From: Phormidesmis sp963789215
GTDB taxonomy: Bacteria > Cyanobacteriota > Cyanobacteriia > Phormidesmidales > Phormidesmidaceae
Reading direction: 5' to 3'
Length of the DNA: 64,000 nucleotides
Assembly (NCBI GenBank): GCA_963789215.1
Contig: CAWBJY010000007.1
Coordinates: forward strand, 1-64,000
Under the pieces are notes generated by a model, which was not told where the DNA came from, made no database searches, and saw only the letters and a list, made by a program, of their open reading frames with translations. Below, in pieces: positions 7,491 to 16,867 of this stretch. Position numbers and translations under genes: made by a program. Positions within the stretch are counted from its first letter, which is position 1. The number at the start of each line of letters is the position of its first letter.

Positions 7491-9527
7491 ATGACTAACA
7501 GTCTCTCCAATGCTCAAGTAGAACAATCAGCAGTGCTTCCTAAAGTTGTTCAATTTGGTCGCAGCATTTGTGGCGATCGCACTCAATCCACTCAACGCGA
7601 ATGGCTCATCACCAACGGCATAGGCGGATATGGCTGCGGTACAGTCTCGGGCATTCTTACCCGCTGCTATCACGGTTTTCTAGTCGCCGCACTAAAGCCC
7701 CCTTTAGGTCGCACTCTACTACTGACCAAGCTAGATGAAACTGTTCTATATCAGGGCATATCCTACCCGCTCAGCTGCGATCAATGGTCGGGCGGCACCA
7801 CAACAGGCCACGGCTACCAACATTTAGAAAGCTTCCGCCTAGAAGGCACCACCCCCGTTTGGACGTACGCCTGCGCCGACGCTCTCATTGAAAAACGTAT
7901 CTGGATGCAGCCCGGAGAGAACACGACTTACAGTCAATACAAGCTGTGCCGAGCCAGCCAGCCACTGAGTATTACAGTCAAAGCGATCGCCAATCACCGA
8001 GATCACCATAGCGTCACCAGCCGCTCAAACCAGACCTGGCAAACTAGATCTCATCCCAGAGGGCTAAAACTCGAAGCCTTTCCCGGCGCAGCCCCTTTTT
8101 ATCTCCTTTCTAGCAAAGGTCAGCTTCGCCCTAACAACAAATGGTATCAGCACTACTTTCTAACCAAAGAAAAAGATCGCGGACTCACCCACCTAGACGA
8201 CAATATTCACATCGCTACGCTAACAACAACGCTCTCTCCCAATCAATCTTTTATCGTCGTCGCCAGCACTCAACCCGACCCTAACTTGAATGAGCAAAGC
8301 GCATCAGCAGTTCGAGAACAATACGAGAAAGATCTTCTTTCTCAATCAAAAAATACCTATTCAGCGCCTGCACCAATCCAGCAATTAGTCCTTGCGGCAG
8401 ATCAATTCATCGTCAAGCGTGCGACGCCTGACAATCCTAAAGGCAAGACTATCATCGCCGGATATCCTTGGTTTGGGGACTGGGGTCGAGACACGATGAT
8501 TGCCCTACCAGGACTTACCCTCACTACCCATCGTCCAGAAATTGCGCAGCCTATACTGCGTACGTTTTGCCGTTATCTCAGCCAGGGAATGCTCCCTAAC
8601 GCCTTTCCAGAAGCCAACGACACGCCGGGATACAACACCGTAGACGCCATTCTCTGGTACTTTGAAGCCATTCGATCCTACATAGAAGCAACAAAGGATA
8701 TCGAGCTTTTAGAAGAACTTTTTCCAGCCCTACAAGAAGTTATCAACTGGCACATTCAAGGCACTCGCTACAACATTAAGCTAGACAGCAAAGACGGTCT
8801 CATCTACGCCGGTCAACCAGGCTATCAGCTGACATGGATGGACGCCAAAGTAGATGATTGGGTGGTCACTCCGCGCATAGGCAAACCAGTAGAAATCAGC
8901 GCGCTTTGGCATAACGCTTTGATGTGCATGGTTCAATTCTGCGATCGCCTCAACCAGCCCAAAGAACAATACGCCGAGCTTGCAGACAAAACAGCAGCTG
9001 GATTCAAGCGGTTCTGGAATGCAGATTTAGGCCACTGCTACGACGTACTAGACGGCCCCAACGGAAATAGTTCAGCCTTAAGGCCGAACCAGCTCTTTGC
9101 CGTTTCTTTAGCCTACGCGCCGCCCATGCCAAAACAACAACAGCAGGCAATTGTCGATACCTGCGCCGCCCAGTTGCTAACTTCGCACGGAATGCGATCG
9201 CTCTCCCCCAACCATCCAAACTACATCGGCAAATATCAGGGCGATCGCACCCAAAGAGACGGAGCCTACCACCAAGGCACCACCTGGAGCTGGCTCATCG
9301 GCCCCTTCATTCAAGCCCATCTCAACGTCTACAAAGACCCTGCGCTAGCGCGAACCTTCCTCACGCCACTTCTGCAACATATGGAGGCAGGCTGTGTCGG
9401 CACCCTCAGCGAAATCTTTGACGGCAACGCCCCCTTCGAACCCAAAGGAGCCTTCGCCCAAGCCTGGTCAGTAGCTGAAGTTTTACGGCTATGGCATCTG
9501 ACCCAAGCAACTAATCCAGGAGACTGA
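7491..9527 (+). CDS. Amylo-alpha-1,6-glucosidase / glycogen debranching enzyme (GH133 type), 678 aa
   Basis: Bacterial/archaeal-type debranching enzyme. The N-terminal beta-sandwich domain (residues ~25-280) opens with REWLITNGIGGYGCGTVSG and TRCYHGFLVAALKPP. The C-terminal (alpha/alpha)6 barrel (~300-670) has WFGDWGRDTMIALPGL, GMLPNAFPEANDTPGYN, LTWMDAKVDDWVVTPR, PVEISALWHNAL and QRDGAYHQGTTWSWLIGPF. The acidic residues in GRDT, TWMDA and PVEIS are the likely catalytic or substrate-binding ones. It would hydrolyse alpha-1,6 branches of glycogen in the cytoplasm. The ATG at 7491 is preferred because homologues begin shortly before REWLITNG; an in-frame TTG at 7386 would add 35 atypical residues. 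No clear Shine-Dalgarno, common in cyanobacteria. It stands alone in its orientation. Confidence 0.9.
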   Translation: MTNSLSNAQVEQSAVLPKVVQFGRSICGDRTQSTQREWLITNGIGGYGCGTVSGILTRCYHGFLVAALKPPLGRTLLLTKLDETVLYQGISYPLSCDQWSGGTTTGHGYQHLESFRLEGTTPVWTYACADALIEKRIWMQPGENTTYSQYKLCRASQPLSITVKAIANHRDHHSVTSRSNQTWQTRSHPRGLKLEAFPGAAPFYLLSSKGQLRPNNKWYQHYFLTKEKDRGLTHLDDNIHIATLTTTLSPNQSFIVVASTQPDPNLNEQSASAVREQYEKDLLSQSKNTYSAPAPIQQLVLAADQFIVKRATPDNPKGKTIIAGYPWFGDWGRDTMIALPGLTLTTHRPEIAQPILRTFCRYLSQGMLPNAFPEANDTPGYNTVDAILWYFEAIRSYIEATKDIELLEELFPALQEVINWHIQGTRYNIKLDSKDGLIYAGQPGYQLTWMDAKVDDWVVTPRIGKPVEISALWHNALMCMVQFCDRLNQPKEQYAELADKTAAGFKRFWNADLGHCYDVLDGPNGNSSALRPNQLFAVSLAYAPPMPKQQQQAIVDTCAAQLLTSHGMRSLSPNHPNYIGKYQGDRTQRDGAYHQGTTWSWLIGPFIQAHLNVYKDPALARTFLTPLLQHMEAGCVGTLSEIFDGNAPFEPKGAFAQAWSVAEVLRLWHLTQATNPGD

Positions 9528-9631
9528 AGCAATAGAACAGAAGTAAATCATCTCTCCTTCCCTAGATAGAAGGCAGTAAAAGTATCAAAGCACAAAATAA
9601 ACAGGTAAATACACGCACAAAGGTATCTGTT

Positions 9632-9847
9632 ATGAAATGGAATTTGATTGCTTTACCTTTACTTTTAGGCGCAACAGTTGCCCTAGGAGCCTGCGCAGAT
9701 CAGCCAGCAGCTACAGACGAGCCAGCTTCCACTGAACCCATGACTGAAGAGAGCACGACATCACCCAACTCTGTAACCGCACCGGATACGACAACTATGC
9801 CCGATGCAACCGCGCCAGATGTCGATAGTACAGACACCAGCAACTAG
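9632..9847 (+). CDS. Small lipoprotein, 71 aa
   Basis: Short gene with a clear lipoprotein signal: MKWNLIALPLLLGATVALGAC, lipobox LGAC with the modified cysteine at residue 21. The mature part is about 50 residues, rich in Thr, Ser, Pro, Asp and Glu, with no hydrophobic core (TEESTTSPNSVTAPDTT region). Such tails are usually disordered. No family recognised. It stands 100 bp after the debranching-enzyme gene and could be co-transcribed or independent. The signal peptide makes a real gene likely in spite of its length. Confidence 0.7.
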   Translation: MKWNLIALPLLLGATVALGACADQPAATDEPASTEPMTEESTTSPNSVTAPDTTTMPDATAPDVDSTDTSN

Positions 9848-9898
9848 CCAGCTTCGAGAACAAAACCTTCCCAAACAGGAATATCTTCTTTCAAGGTG

Positions 9899-9954
9899 TT
9901 TCTATTTGCCAATTTCTATTTACCAATTTCTATTTGCCAATTTTTGCTTACCAA
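9899..9954. repeat. 14-bp tandem repeat, four units
   Basis: Units at 9899, 9913, 9927 and 9941: TTTCTATTTGCCAA, TTTCTATTTACCAA, TTTCTATTTGCCAA and TTTTTGCTTACCAA. The array ends 18 bp before the ATG of the proline/aspartate-rich ORF, so it lies in that gene's leader. Confidence 0.9.
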
Positions 9955-9972
9955 CTAGCAGATAAAACAACA

Positions 9973-10224
9973 ATGCAGACAATAACTTTAGACAAGAACA
10001 AATACGAAAGCCAGAATACTGAAATAAACCCAGATCCCGATCCAAACCAGACACCCGCGCCCGATCGAGATCCAGCGCCCATTCCGACGCCCGCTCCAGA
10101 TCCTACGCCTATGCCCTCACCCGACCCAGCCCCCATTCCATATCCAGACCCAACCGCACCGCCAACGCCCAGCACTGATCCAGGAGTCCCAGACGTCCCA
10201 TCAATCATGCGACAGCTTGTATAA
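9973..10224 (+). CDS. Pro/Asp-rich low-complexity protein, 83 aa
   Basis: After about 20 ordinary residues (MQTITLDKNKYESQNTEI) the protein is a run of alternating P, D, T and A: PDPDPNQTPAPDRDP, then PTPAPDPTPMPSPDPAPIP and PYPDPTAPPTPSTDPGVP. It ends SIMRQLV. No signal peptide or domain. Such segments form extended spacers. The ATG at 9973 is chosen over an upstream in-frame TTG inside the 14-bp repeats. The GC-rich antisense frame is also open, a by-product of the repeat. Real expression is uncertain. Confidence 0.5.
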   Translation: MQTITLDKNKYESQNTEINPDPDPNQTPAPDRDPAPIPTPAPDPTPMPSPDPAPIPYPDPTAPPTPSTDPGVPDVPSIMRQLV

Positions 10225-10231
10225 GCCTCAC

Positions 10232-11326
10232 TCACACAGCGGACTTTTTCCGTCTACCCAATATAACCGGCTCACCATCCTTCGGAAAAAACCGCACCCG
10301 CTCGCAGTCCAGCCGAACGCTCACCCGCTCGCCCACTGCCAACCGCTGACTTGCCGCCGTCCGCACCTGCAAAACCTGGTCAGACGGCATCAGCAAAGAA
10401 TATTGATATTCTCGGCCCAAAAACTGCCGCGCCTGGACAACACAATCCCCTTGCTCATCCACGCTCAGCTTCAAATCCTCCTGTCCCACCATCAAATCGC
10501 CCTCGCCAGGAATACCCCGCGCCCTGCCTAGCACCGTATCCCAGCGATCGCCACTTCTAACCGCCTTCACAAAATTCGCCTGCGTCACAAACTCAGCCAC
10601 AAACCGCGAAGCCGGATTTTGATAGATTTCCTCTGGCGCGTCTAGCTGCGCGAGCTGGCCCTCACTCATCACCGCCACCTTATCCGCGATCGCCAGCGCC
10701 TCCTCCTGATCATGCGTCACAAAAATTCCAGACGCCCCAATATTCTTCAAAATATCGCGCACCTCCTGCCGCAAATACAGCCGCACCTGCACATCCAAGT
10801 TGCTAAACGGCTCGTCTAGCAAAATTAACGGTGGCTTAGGTGCCAATGCGCGAGCCAACGCAACCCGCTGCTGCTGGCCGCCCGACAGCTCATGCGGGTA
10901 GCGCCGAGTCATCTCCGAAAGTCCCACCAGCGCGATCGCCTCACCCGCCAAATGTTTGATTTGCTTCTTTGGCAGTTCTCCCCGCCGGTAAAGCTGCTTC
11001 AGCCCAAACGACACATTTTCCACCACGCTCAAATGCGGAAACAGCGCGTAGTCCTGAAACACCACGCCCACCCGTCGTCGCTCCGGCGGCACCCACTGCC
11101 CGCCGCCACAAATCGTCTGCCCGGCCAGCTCAATTTCTCCCGCATCTGGCCTCTCAAACCCAGCGACCAAACGCAGCAGCGTCGTTTTTCCGCAGCCCGA
11201 CGGCCCCAACAGTCCCAGCAAATCGCCCTCATTCAGCGAAAAACTCACGTCATCAACTGCTAGCGTCGCCGAACCAAATCGTTTAGTAATATTTCGACAA
11301 CACAGAACAGGAGCCATAGACGCCAT
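10232..11326 (-). CDS. futC: Iron(III) ABC transporter ATP-binding protein (FutC/FbpC-like), 364 aa
   Basis: ABC ATPase with Walker A GPSGCGKTTLL (~45), Q-loop FQDYALFPH, signature LSGGQQQRVALARAL (~145), Walker B LILLDEPFSNLD and switch histidine THDQEE. After the nucleotide-binding domain (~240 residues) comes a TOBE-like regulatory domain to the C-terminus. The class is the ferric/polyamine/sulfate importer ATPases. The nearby FutA-like binding protein and PiuC-like dioxygenase point to iron. It would energise uptake of Fe(III) from the periplasm. No permease (FutB) is present in this block. ATGs at 11326 and 11317 are both possible. A gap of 212 bp without a clear Fur box separates it from the piuC-like gene upstream. 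Confidence 0.8.
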   Translation of the reverse strand: MASMAPVLCCRNITKRFGSATLAVDDVSFSLNEGDLLGLLGPSGCGKTTLLRLVAGFERPDAGEIELAGQTICGGGQWVPPERRRVGVVFQDYALFPHLSVVENVSFGLKQLYRRGELPKKQIKHLAGEAIALVGLSEMTRRYPHELSGGQQQRVALARALAPKPPLILLDEPFSNLDVQVRLYLRQEVRDILKNIGASGIFVTHDQEEALAIADKVAVMSEGQLAQLDAPEEIYQNPASRFVAEFVTQANFVKAVRSGDRWDTVLGRARGIPGEGDLMVGQEDLKLSVDEQGDCVVQARQFLGREYQYSLLMPSDQVLQVRTAASQRLAVGERVSVRLDCERVRFFPKDGEPVILGRRKKSAV

Positions 11327-11538
11327 AACCAGAACTAACTAAAAAAACCTTTAAAAGAGAAATGCTCACTGCCGAGTAAGACCTAAATCCTATACCCAGC
11401 AGAGTACTAAAAGAGATAGCTATCTATTGCATATCAGTTTCAATAAAGCTCTTCCTACTATAGGCCACTGTTCATAGATTCATGCCTAATTTTGTCTGAC
11501 CCACCTCTGCGCTTATCCAATCCGCTTACCTAATTCGC

Positions 11539-12201
11539 TCACGATTCCATCCACTGCCGCAGCAAATTACTCAGGCTTTTTGAAATCAGGTCAAACTCAT
11601 CGGTTTTTCCATGCTTTTTATAGAGCAGTCGCCTGGCCGTATCCAGCTCAAATAGCAGCTCTCGCTGCTCCTCGCTGCGCACCCAGCTCTCTAGCCAGCC
11701 CACCGCCGCCCACCGAACCCCGCTCGTCACCGCATCCACTCGATGCAAGCTAGAAGACGGGTACACAATCATCGAACCGGCCGGCAGCTTATAGGCCCGC
11801 TCACTATCTAAGCCTTCCACGACCAGCTCGCCGCCCTCATAGCTTTCCGGCTCCGACAAAAATAGCGTAAACGACAGATCCGATCGCCCTCCATTCATCA
11901 AAGCATCGTCCGTATGGCGACCGTAAGACATGCCTGGCTCATAGCAATTAAACCGCACCGTATGCAGCTTTCGAGGCCGCGCTGCCGCCTTAAATAAAGG
12001 ATGGGCCAACGCAGCCTCACGGACTTGCCCGACAAGTTTTTCAGCCGTAGCCTGCTTTGCCTCAAGCTGTCGATTCAGCTTCACATCCTTTGCATGCCAC
12101 CCCGCCGTCAGCTTGCCATCGCTCCACTCAGCCTCAGCCAGCAGCGATCGCATTTTCGCCACTCTCTCCCCCGACAACAGCTCCGGCACCACAAACATCA
12201 T
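11539..12201 (-). CDS. piuC: Fe(II)/2-oxoglutarate dioxygenase, PKHD-type hydroxylase (PiuC-like), 220 aa
   Basis: Matches the PKHD hydroxylase family: N-terminal MMFVVPELLSGERVAKMRSL, metal ligands in YGRHTDDALM (H and D) and a distal histidine in SSLHRVDAVTSGVR, whose arginine would hold 2-oxoglutarate. Double-stranded beta-helix pieces include LSFTLFLSEPESYEGGELVV. Members in many proteobacteria and cyanobacteria sit beside iron or siderophore uptake genes. Here it lies 33 bp downstream of the FutA-like gene on the same strand and probably forms an operon with it under the same Fur site. Substrate unknown. Length is normal for the family (~225). Confidence 0.9.
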   Translation of the reverse strand: MMFVVPELLSGERVAKMRSLLAEAEWSDGKLTAGWHAKDVKLNRQLEAKQATAEKLVGQVREAALAHPLFKAAARPRKLHTVRFNCYEPGMSYGRHTDDALMNGGRSDLSFTLFLSEPESYEGGELVVEGLDSERAYKLPAGSMIVYPSSSLHRVDAVTSGVRWAAVGWLESWVRSEEQRELLFELDTARRLLYKKHGKTDEFDLISKSLSNLLRQWMES

Positions 12202-12234
12202 TCAATCCCCATACGGGCACATCACTGTGCGCCT

Positions 12235-13266
12235 TTACTTCCAACCCACCCGATCGACAATTTCGTTGACCACCGGATTATTCCGCCCATAGGCCGACAC
12301 ATTCGTCTGATCAACCTTAAAATCGCCCAGCTCAGCCACCACCGGATCAAGTGCAACGCCTTCTATCACCGGATACTCGTTGTTGCCATCCGCAAACACT
12401 TTCTGGGCCTCAGGCGTCACCAAAAACTCGATAAAAGCGATGCCATTTTCAGAATGCGGTGCCCCTTTCACTAAGCCCGCGCCGCTAATGTTGATGTGCG
12501 TTCCTCTATCCGCCTGGTTCGGAAAAAAGATAGCGGTATTCTCAATCTCTTTCGAGTCCTCCGAATCCTTCATCATCCGCGCCCAGTAATAGTGATTCAC
12601 AATCGCCACATCACAAAGCCCCGAAGCCACCGCCTTTATCTGATCGGTATCGCCCCCTTCCGGCTGCCGAGCAAAATTAGCCACCAGCCCCTTGGCCCAA
12701 GTCTCCGTGGCCTCAGCGCCCATCGATTCCACCATCGACCCTAGCAAAGACTGGTTATACACGTTGCTAGAGCTGCGTACACACACTCGGCCCTTCCACT
12801 TCGGATCGGCCAAATCTTCATAGGTAGAAAGCTCTTCCGGCTTTACCTCGTCCTGGTTATAAACCAAAATTCGCGCCCGCGTCGTCAGCCCAAACCACTG
12901 CCCGCCTGGCTCTCTCAAACTCTCAGGCACCGCCGCATTTAGCACCTCACTGTCCACTGGCTGAAAAATCCCCGCTTCCTGCGCTCGCCACAGTCGGCCT
13001 GCATCTGCGGCCACAAACACATCCGCCGGACTTTGCTCACCCTCATTTACAATCCGCTCAATCAGCTCATCCGGCTGCCCTTCAATAATGTTCACTTCAA
13101 TGCCTGTGTCCGCCTCAAAGTCCTCGTAAAGCTGCTCGTCCACGTCATAATGACGCGCCGAATACACATTAACGACCGACTCGTCGCTCGAATCGCCTTG
13201 GCAAGCAGAGGCTCCTAATAAAAGAAAGAGCGAAAGCCCCCATAGCTGCCGTCGAATTGTTTTCAT
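12235..13266 (-). CDS. futA: Iron(III) ABC transporter substrate-binding protein (FutA/IdiA-like), 343 aa
   Basis: Periplasmic iron-binding protein of the extracellular solute-binding family 1/6 fold. The signal region MKTIRRQLWGLSLFLLLG is followed by ASAC, a lipoprotein-type site with cysteine 22. The mature protein starts with VVNVYSARHYDVDEQLYEDF, typical of FutA/FbpA. The adjacent tyrosines in NHYYWARM and the YSARHY tyrosine are the usual Fe(III) ligands. The C-terminal FADGNNEYPVIEG is also family-typical. The ATG at 13266 is chosen; an in-frame TTG four codons upstream is less likely. A Fur-box-like site lies 28 bp upstream, so iron repression is expected. First gene of a probable operon with the dioxygenase. 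Confidence 0.9.
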   Translation of the reverse strand: MKTIRRQLWGLSLFLLLGASACQGDSSDESVVNVYSARHYDVDEQLYEDFEADTGIEVNIIEGQPDELIERIVNEGEQSPADVFVAADAGRLWRAQEAGIFQPVDSEVLNAAVPESLREPGGQWFGLTTRARILVYNQDEVKPEELSTYEDLADPKWKGRVCVRSSSNVYNQSLLGSMVESMGAEATETWAKGLVANFARQPEGGDTDQIKAVASGLCDVAIVNHYYWARMMKDSEDSKEIENTAIFFPNQADRGTHINISGAGLVKGAPHSENGIAFIEFLVTPEAQKVFADGNNEYPVIEGVALDPVVAELGDFKVDQTNVSAYGRNNPVVNEIVDRVGWK

Positions 13267-13293
13267 GGTTGCGGTCAAAAAATAAATTGCTAT

Positions 13294-13308
13294 TGATAAT
13301 AATTACCA
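13294..13308. promoter_or_regulatory. Fur-box-like operator upstream of futA
   Basis: TGATAATAATTACCA fits the 7-1-7 Fur consensus TGATAATnATTATCA with one mismatch. It lies 28 bp upstream of the futA ATG on the minus strand, where Fur-Fe(II) binding would block transcription of futA and the dioxygenase gene. Confidence 0.75.
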
Positions 13309-13485
13309 TTAAAGCGGTTCACATTTCAATGAAAACCATACATTTAAACAACTGACCGCAGCGGTTAGTCTGCTAGTGCAATCGATGCCAAACACAAAAA
13401 CGATATTTCGCCCGTATCCTACTAGCCTAAAAAGCACGCAAAAAACCTCTAGAATAGGTGGGATTTTTACTGAGTTTGGTGTTGT

Positions 13486-16400
13486 ATGCCTCGTCGAAAT
13501 GATCTCAAAAAGATAATGCTAATCGGCTCAGGCCCCATCGTGATTGGCCAAGCCTGTGAGTTTGACTATTCCGGCACCCAAGCCTGCAAAGCGTTAAGAG
13601 AAGAAGGATACGAGGTTGTCTTAGTCAACTCCAACCCGGCGACGATCATGACCGATCCAGACATCGCCGATCGCACCTACATAGAACCGCTCACGGCCCC
13701 AATACTCGAGCAAATCATTGAAAAAGAGCGCCCCGACGCCCTGCTTCCCACAATGGGAGGGCAAACCGCACTTAATCTGGCCGTACAGCTCGCGAAAAGC
13801 GGTGCCCTTGAAAAATATGGTGTAGAACTTATCGGTGCCAAGCTAGAAGCGATTGAAAAAGCCGAAGACCGCAAGCTCTTTAAAGAAGCCATGATCAAAA
13901 TCGGTGTCGGCGTTTGCCCTTCTGGGCTCGCCGAAACCATGGACGAGGCCAAAACCATTGGCGAAGAAATCGGATCCTACCCGCTGATCATCCGTCCTGC
14001 CTTTACCATGGGCGGCAGCGGCGGCGGCATTGCCTACAACCAGGAAGAATTTGAAACCATTTCCCGTTCTGGCCTAGATGCTAGTCCCGTCTCTCAAATT
14101 CTGATCGAGCAGTCCCTAATTGGCTGGAAAGAGTACGAGCTAGAGGTCATGCGCGATCTAGCCGATAACGTCGTCATTATCTGCTCTATCGAAAACATCG
14201 ACCCCATGGGCGTTCATACCGGTGATTCCATTACGGTCGCACCCGCTCAAACCCTTACTGACAAAGAATATCAGCGCCTTCGCGACGCCTCCATCAAAAT
14301 CATTCGCGAAATTGGCGTAGAAACAGGGGGATCCAACATTCAGTTTTCCGTCAATCCCGACAACGGCGATATCATCGTCATCGAAATGAACCCTCGGGTC
14401 TCTCGTAGCTCCGCGCTTGCCTCCAAAGCCACCGGCTTCCCCATTGCCAAGTTTGCCGCCAAGCTTGCTGTTGGCTATCGCCTCAACGAGATATCTAACG
14501 ACATTACCGAAAAAACGCCTGCCAGCTTCGAGCCAACCATTGACTACGTAGTCACAAAAGTGCCGCGCTTTGCCTTCGAGAAATTTCCTGGCTCCTCCTC
14601 CACGCTCACCACTCAAATGAAGTCGGTCGGCGAAGCCATGGCCATTGGCCGCACCTTCAACGAATCTTTTCAAAAAGCGCTGCGATCGCTCGAAATCGGT
14701 AGAGCTGGCTGGGGCTGCGACGGCCCAGAAAAGCTACCCACCATCTCCCAGGTCAGCGCCAATCTGCGCCGCCCTCACCCCGAACGCATCTTCGACATTC
14801 GCCACGCCATGCAGCTCGGCCTTACCGTCGAAGAAATCTACGACCTGACTGCTATCGACATCTGGTTTCTAGATAAATTAAAATCGCTGCTCGTGGTCGA
14901 GAAGTTCATGAAGCGCACGCCGCTAAAGGACATCACTCAAGCGCAAATGCTCGCGATTAAAAAAGACGGCTTTAGCGATCGCCAAATCGCCTTCGCCACC
15001 AAAACCACCGAAGACAAAGTTCGCGACTATCGCAAATCCCTTAGCGTCATCCCCGTCTACAAAATGGTAGACACCTGCGCCGCCGAGTTCGAATCCAACA
15101 CGCCCTACTACTACTCTACCTACGAAGAAGAAAGCGAAGTTCTCCCTTCCGAGCGCCGCAAAGTGATGATTCTCGGCGGTGGCCCCAACCGCATCGGTCA
15201 GGGCATCGAGTTCGACTACTGCTGCTGCCACGCCTCTTTTGCCCTTCAGGCCGACGACTATGAAACCATCATGGTCAACTCCAACCCTGAAACGGTCTCA
15301 ACCGACTACGACACCAGCGATCGCCTCTATTTTGAACCGCTTACCAAAGAAGACGTTCTCAACATTATCGAAGCCGAAAACCCTGACGGCGTTATCGTCC
15401 AGTTCGGGGGGCAAACGCCGCTCAAGCTCGCCATTCCCCTCCAGGAATACTTAGACAAAGCGGCCAAAGATCCCGACTCTCTTATCAAAACCAAAATCTG
15501 GGGCACCTCCCCCGACTCTATCGACGCCGCCGAAGACCGCGAGCGCTTCGAAGAGATGCTTCGTGAGCTAGACATTCGCCAGCCCCCCAACGGCATCGCC
15601 CGCAGCTACGAAGAATCGCTCAGCATCGCCCAAAAGATCAGCTACCCCGTCGTTGTCCGACCCAGTTACGTCCTCGGCGGTCGCGCCATGGAAATCGTCT
15701 ACTCCGACACCGACCTCAAGCGCTACATGACCACCGCCGTCCAGGTAGATCCCGACCAGCCTATCCTGATTGACAAATTCCTTCAAAACGCCGTCGAAGT
15801 AGACGTAGACGCCGTTTGCGATCATACCGGCCATGCAGTCATCGGCGGCATTATGGAACACATCGAACAAGCGGGCATTCACTCCGGCGACTCCGCCTGC
15901 TCCCTGCCGACCGTCAATCTCTCCGAAGCCGCCCTAACCACTATTCGCGACTGGACGTTCAAACTAGCCAAACGGCTTCAAGTCGTCGGCCTGATGAATA
16001 TTCAATACGCTATCCAAGGCGACAAAGTATTCATCATTGAGGCCAATCCCCGTGCCTCTCGCACCGTCCCCTTTGTCTCCAAAGCCACCGGCGCTCGCCT
16101 AGCGCAAATCGCCGTTCGCGTTATGTCTGGCAAAACTCTCAAAGAACTCGGCTTCACCGAAGAAATCATCCCCAGCCACGTCTCCGTCAAAGAAGCCGTT
16201 CTCCCCTTTAATAAATTCCCCGGCACCGATACCCTACTCGGCCCCGAAATGCGCTCTACCGGAGAAGTGATGGGCATCGACACCAGCTTTGGCCAAGCCT
16301 ACGCCAAAGCCGAACTCGCCGCCTCTCAAGAACTTCCTCAGTCCGGTATGGTCTTCATCTCCGTCAACGACCGAGACAAGCCCGATGTAATTCCTATTGC

Positions 16401-16737
16401 TCAGGGCTTCTCCGACTTTGGCTTTAGCATCTTAGCCACCAGCGGCACCTACGATACCCTTAAGCAGGCAGGCATCCCCGTAGAGCGCACGCTCAAAATT
16501 CACGAAGGCCGACCTCACGTTGGCGACGCCCTTAAAAACGACCTGATTCAGCTCATTATCAACTCGCCCATCGGCGCAGCTGCCCAGGAAGATGATCGCA
16601 TTATCCGCCGTACCGCTCTTGAGCACAAAATTCCCACTGTCACCACCATCGCTGGCGCTAAAGCCACCTTATCTGCCATCCAGTCACTCAAAGCCAACAA
16701 GCTCACCGTCAAAGCGTTACAGGACTACCTCGCCTAA
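13486..16737 (+). CDS. carB: Carbamoyl-phosphate synthase large subunit, 1083 aa
   Basis: Full-length CarB, making carbamoyl phosphate from bicarbonate, ATP and glutamine-derived ammonia for arginine and pyrimidine synthesis. Two homologous synthetase halves each contain an ATP-grasp domain: the first starts KKIMLIGSGPIVIGQACEFD, the second VMILGGGPNRIGQGIEFD at ~residue 560. Conserved blocks include IRPAFTMGGSGGGIAYN, EMNPRVSRSSALASKATGFP and the second-half EANPRASRTVPFVSKATG. The last ~140 residues form the MGS-like allosteric domain (FSILATSGTYDTL). Length matches the family. It is transcribed alone; the small subunit carA is not in this window, as is usual in cyanobacteria. Confidence 0.98.
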   Translation: MPRRNDLKKIMLIGSGPIVIGQACEFDYSGTQACKALREEGYEVVLVNSNPATIMTDPDIADRTYIEPLTAPILEQIIEKERPDALLPTMGGQTALNLAVQLAKSGALEKYGVELIGAKLEAIEKAEDRKLFKEAMIKIGVGVCPSGLAETMDEAKTIGEEIGSYPLIIRPAFTMGGSGGGIAYNQEEFETISRSGLDASPVSQILIEQSLIGWKEYELEVMRDLADNVVIICSIENIDPMGVHTGDSITVAPAQTLTDKEYQRLRDASIKIIREIGVETGGSNIQFSVNPDNGDIIVIEMNPRVSRSSALASKATGFPIAKFAAKLAVGYRLNEISNDITEKTPASFEPTIDYVVTKVPRFAFEKFPGSSSTLTTQMKSVGEAMAIGRTFNESFQKALRSLEIGRAGWGCDGPEKLPTISQVSANLRRPHPERIFDIRHAMQLGLTVEEIYDLTAIDIWFLDKLKSLLVVEKFMKRTPLKDITQAQMLAIKKDGFSDRQIAFATKTTEDKVRDYRKSLSVIPVYKMVDTCAAEFESNTPYYYSTYEEESEVLPSERRKVMILGGGPNRIGQGIEFDYCCCHASFALQADDYETIMVNSNPETVSTDYDTSDRLYFEPLTKEDVLNIIEAENPDGVIVQFGGQTPLKLAIPLQEYLDKAAKDPDSLIKTKIWGTSPDSIDAAEDRERFEEMLRELDIRQPPNGIARSYEESLSIAQKISYPVVVRPSYVLGGRAMEIVYSDTDLKRYMTTAVQVDPDQPILIDKFLQNAVEVDVDAVCDHTGHAVIGGIMEHIEQAGIHSGDSACSLPTVNLSEAALTTIRDWTFKLAKRLQVVGLMNIQYAIQGDKVFIIEANPRASRTVPFVSKATGARLAQIAVRVMSGKTLKELGFTEEIIPSHVSVKEAVLPFNKFPGTDTLLGPEMRSTGEVMGIDTSFGQAYAKAELAASQELPQSGMVFISVNDRDKPDVIPIAQGFSDFGFSILATSGTYDTLKQAGIPVERTLKIHEGRPHVGDALKNDLIQLIINSPIGAAAQEDDRIIRRTALEHKIPTVTTIAGAKATLSAIQSLKANKLTVKALQDYLA

Positions 16738-16796
16738 GTAAGCCAAAGCGGTTTCTCGTGCGCTAGGCAACCTGCGCATGAGGAACCTGTTCTCAA

Positions 16797-16832
16797 TAAA
16801 AAATTCCCCGCAGTCTAACCAACTACGGGGAA
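16797..16832 (-). terminator. Rho-independent terminator (minus strand)
   Basis: Read on the minus strand, an 11-bp stem TTCCCCGTAGT / ACTGCGGGGAA with loop TGGTTAG (16832-16804) is followed by a run of T (16803-16797). It lies just after the small membrane-protein gene ending at 16868 and would also insulate it from convergent carB transcription. Confidence 0.85.
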
Positions 16833-16867
16833 CGGTAAACCTACTCAAAAATTAAAACCGCTATTCG

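Noticed and set aside
9948..10235. Minus-strand Gly/Ser/Val-rich ORF opposite the Pro/Asp-rich ORF
   Set aside because: Open only because of the repetitive GC-rich codons; starts and composition are artificial.
13677..16626. Several 60-170-codon frames antisense to carB
   Set aside because: Typical shadow frames of a high-GC third-position gene, no start signals or conserved motifs.
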